From the NCBI RefSeq assembly GCF_913777625.1, contig NZ_CAJYTI010000010.1, positions 111,095 through 175,094 on the forward strand: a stretch of DNA of 64,000 nt, given 5' to 3'. Each line of letters starts with the position of its first letter. Within the stretch, counting starts at the first letter, position 1. The translations under genes were made by a program, and so were the position numbers. The DNA comes from an uncultured Sphingomonas sp. (GTDB lineage: Bacteria; Pseudomonadota; Alphaproteobacteria; Sphingomonadales; Sphingomonadaceae). Below are positions 62,404 to 64,000 of this stretch, piece by piece. The notes beneath the pieces were generated by a model. The model did not search any database. It was not told the origin of the DNA and saw nothing but the letters and a program-made list of their open reading frames with translations.

Positions 62404-64000
62404 ATGACCCGCACGCCTGCCCGTCCGTTCCGCTCGCGCGAATGGTTCGCCGCCCCCGGCCGCGCCGACATGGCCGCGCTCTATCTCGAGCGCTTCATGA
62501 ACTATGGCATCACGCCCGCGGAGCTGACCTCGGGCAAGCCGATCATCGGCATCGCCCAGTCGGGCAGCGACATCGCGCCGTGCAACCGCATCCATCTCGA
62601 GACGGTGAAGCGCGCCCGTGAGGGCATCCTCGCGGCAGGCGGTATCCCGATGGAATTCCCGCTCCACCCGATCTTCGAGAATTGCCGCCGCCCGACCGCC
62701 GCGCTCGATCGCAACCTCGCCTATCTCGGCCTGGTCGAGATCCTCAACGGCTATCCGATCGACGCGGTGATCCTGACGACCGGCTGCGACAAGACCACGC
62801 CTTCGTCGCTGATGGCCGCCTCTACCGTCGACATCCCCGCGATCGTCCTGTCGGGCGGGCCGATGCTCGACGGCTGGCACGAAGGCGAGCTGGTCGGCTC
62901 GGGCACGGTGATCTGGCGCTCGCGCCGCAAGATGGCGGCGGGCGAGATCGACGAGGCCGAGTTCCTCCGCCGCGCGATGGAGAGCGCGCCGTCCTCGGGG
63001 CACTGCAACACCATGGGCACCGCCTCGACGATGAACAGCATGGCCGAGGGGCTGGGCATGTCGCTCCCCGGCTGCGCGATGATCCCGGCGCCCTATCGCG
63101 AGCGCGGGCAGATCGCGTACGAGACCGGCAAGCGCATCGTCGAGATGGCATACGAGGATCTTCGCCCCTCGAAGATCCTCACCAAGCAGAGCTTCCTCAA
63201 CGCGATCAAGCTGCTCACCGCGATCGGCGGCTCGACCAACGCCCAGCCGCACCTCAACGCGATGGCCGCCCATGCCGGCATCACCATCACGCCCGAAGAC
63301 TGGCAGACCGGCTACGACCTGCCGCTGATCGTCAACATGCAGCCGGCGGGGCAATATCTCTCCGAGCGCTTCCACCGCGCCGGCGGCATCCCGGCGGTGC
63401 TCAAGCTGCTGGTCGATGCCGGCGTCCTCGACGGCAGCGTCGCGACCTGCACCGGCCGCACCATGGCGGAGAATGTCGCCGAGGCGCGGGTGCTGGATGC
63501 GGACGTGATCTTCCCGCTCGACAAGCCGCTGATGGAGAAGGCCGGGTTCCTGGTGCTCACCGGCAATTTGTTCGACATGGCGATCATGAAGACCAGCGTG
63601 ATCTCCGATGCCTTCCGCGCGCGCTACCTCTCCACCCCGGGGCAGGAGGGCGTGTTCGAGGTCCGGGCGGTGGTGTTCGACGGATCGGACGACTATCACC
63701 ACCGGATCAACGATCCGGCGCTCGCCATCGACGACAATTGCATCCTGGTGATCCGTGGCGCGGGCGTGCTGGGCTGGCCCGGCTCGGCCGAGGTGGTCAA
63801 CATGCAGCCGCCCGACGCACTGCTCCAGAAGGGCATCCAGAGCCTGCCGACGCTGGGCGACGGCCGCCAGTCGGGCACGTCGGACAGCCCCTCGATCCTC
63901 AACGCGTCGCCCGAGAGCGCGGCGGGCGGCGGCCTTTCCTGGCTGCGCACCGGCGACATGATCCGCATCGACCTCAACCAGGGCCGGGTGGACGCGCTGG
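62404..64000 (+). CDS. xylD: IlvD/Edd-family sugar-acid dehydratase, probable D-xylonate dehydratase; 3' end outside the window
   Basis: 532 complete codons are visible and the frame is still open at the right edge. The start is ATG with [19 protein letters not shown], typical of pentonate dehydratases rather than IlvD. The [2Fe-2S] cysteines are C60 ([12 protein letters not shown]), C128 ([10 protein letters not shown]) and C201 ([12 protein letters not shown]), the pattern of arabonate/xylonate dehydratases; [13 protein letters not shown] is also present. The reaction removes water from a sugar acid to give a 2-keto-3-deoxy acid (Weimberg/Dahms route). Arabonate or galactonate as substrate cannot be excluded. 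It follows the sugar porter by 151 bases. Confidence 0.88.
   Translation, partial: MTRTPARPFRSREWFAAPGRADMAALYLERFMNYGITPAELTSGKPIIGIAQSGSDIAPCNRIHLETVKRAREGILAAGGIPMEFPLHPIFENCRRPTAALDRNLAYLGLVEILNGYPIDAVILTTGCDKTTPSSLMAASTVDIPAIVLSGGPMLDGWHEGELVGSGTVIWRSRRKMAAGEIDEAEFLRRAMESAPSSGHCNTMGTASTMNSMAEGLGMSLPGCAMIPAPYRERGQIAYETGKRIVEMAYEDLRPSKILTKQSFLNAIKLLTAIGGSTNAQPHLNAMAAHAGITITPEDWQTGYDLPLIVNMQPAGQYLSERFHRAGGIPAVLKLLVDAGVLDGSVATCTGRTMAENVAEARVLDADVIFPLDKPLMEKAGFLVLTGNLFDMAIMKTSVISDAFRARYLSTPGQEGVFEVRAVVFDGSDDYHHRINDPALAIDDNCILVIRGAGVLGWPGSAEVVNMQPPDALLQKGIQSLPTLGDGRQSGTSDSPSILNASPESAAGGGLSWLRTGDMIRIDLNQGRVDAL

Overview
The window looks like chromosomal DNA of a sphingomonad (Sphingomonas or a close relative, Alphaproteobacteria). 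The evidence is strong GC richness with G/C-ending codons, three large TonB-dependent receptors, an oligotroph-type set of plant-polymer enzymes, and small families typical of this group (DUF2794, a PqqD-like/HprK-like cassette). I see no rRNA, tRNA, CRISPR array, phage or insertion sequence. This assignment is inference from gene content, not from a marker gene.

Layout. 1-6.4 kb: start of an AhpC peroxiredoxin cut by the window edge, a short possibly degraded DUF3052-like gene, an acyltransferase-3, a TauE/SafE exporter, a short serine acetyltransferase coupled to a DUF2794 gene, a DUF2157 membrane protein and an MFE-2-type short-chain dehydrogenase. 6.4-7.3 kb: two secreted small proteins sharing a two-cysteine C-terminal motif. 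7.4-14.7 kb: a complete phosphate locus on the minus strand, read phoR-pstS-pstC-pstA-pstB-phoU-phoB. 14.7-17.3 kb: a tight four-gene cassette (small exported protein, PqqD-like carrier, HprK-like kinase, nucleotidyltransferase), the best candidate here for a poorly described system. 17.4-19.9 kb: a ZnuD-like receptor preceded by a small His/Cys-containing exported protein. 19.9-26.1 kb: divergent cydDC and cydAB-X (cytochrome bd oxidase and its ABC exporter).

26.1-33.2 kb: a small hypothetical gene, an MscS channel, a trehalose operon (otsB - GH15 hydrolase - otsA) and a ClC-type chloride channel. 33.4-40.5 kb: a PaoABC-like molybdenum hydroxylase and a divergent TonB receptor. 40.5-45.6 kb: a small acidic protein, HemN, and a 1104-residue GH18 / polysaccharide deacetylase / GT2 fusion. 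45.9-50.4 kb: another TonB receptor, an ArsR-type regulator and a P-loop kinase-like protein.

50.4-64 kb: a xylan/plant-glycan utilisation locus with GH10 xylanase, GH67 alpha-glucuronidase, GH9 glucanase, an HWE/HisKA_2 histidine kinase, GH3 beta-glucosidase/xylosidase, a LacI-type regulator, an MFS sugar porter and the start of an IlvD/Edd-family pentonate dehydratase that runs off the right edge. Similar palindromes (core TAGCG[A/G]TA) lie in the GH10/GH67 gap, the GH3/LacI gap and ahead of the porter, so a single LacI-controlled regulon is likely. The enzymes suggest extracellular or periplasmic xylan breakdown, pentose uptake and oxidative (xylonate-type) catabolism.

Two kinds of composite inverted repeats recur between genes: three ~97-bp elements (17.3, 27.7, 33.2 kb) and two ~125-132-bp CCTCCCC-type elements (4.1, 62.3 kb), plus one single hairpin at 6.4 kb.
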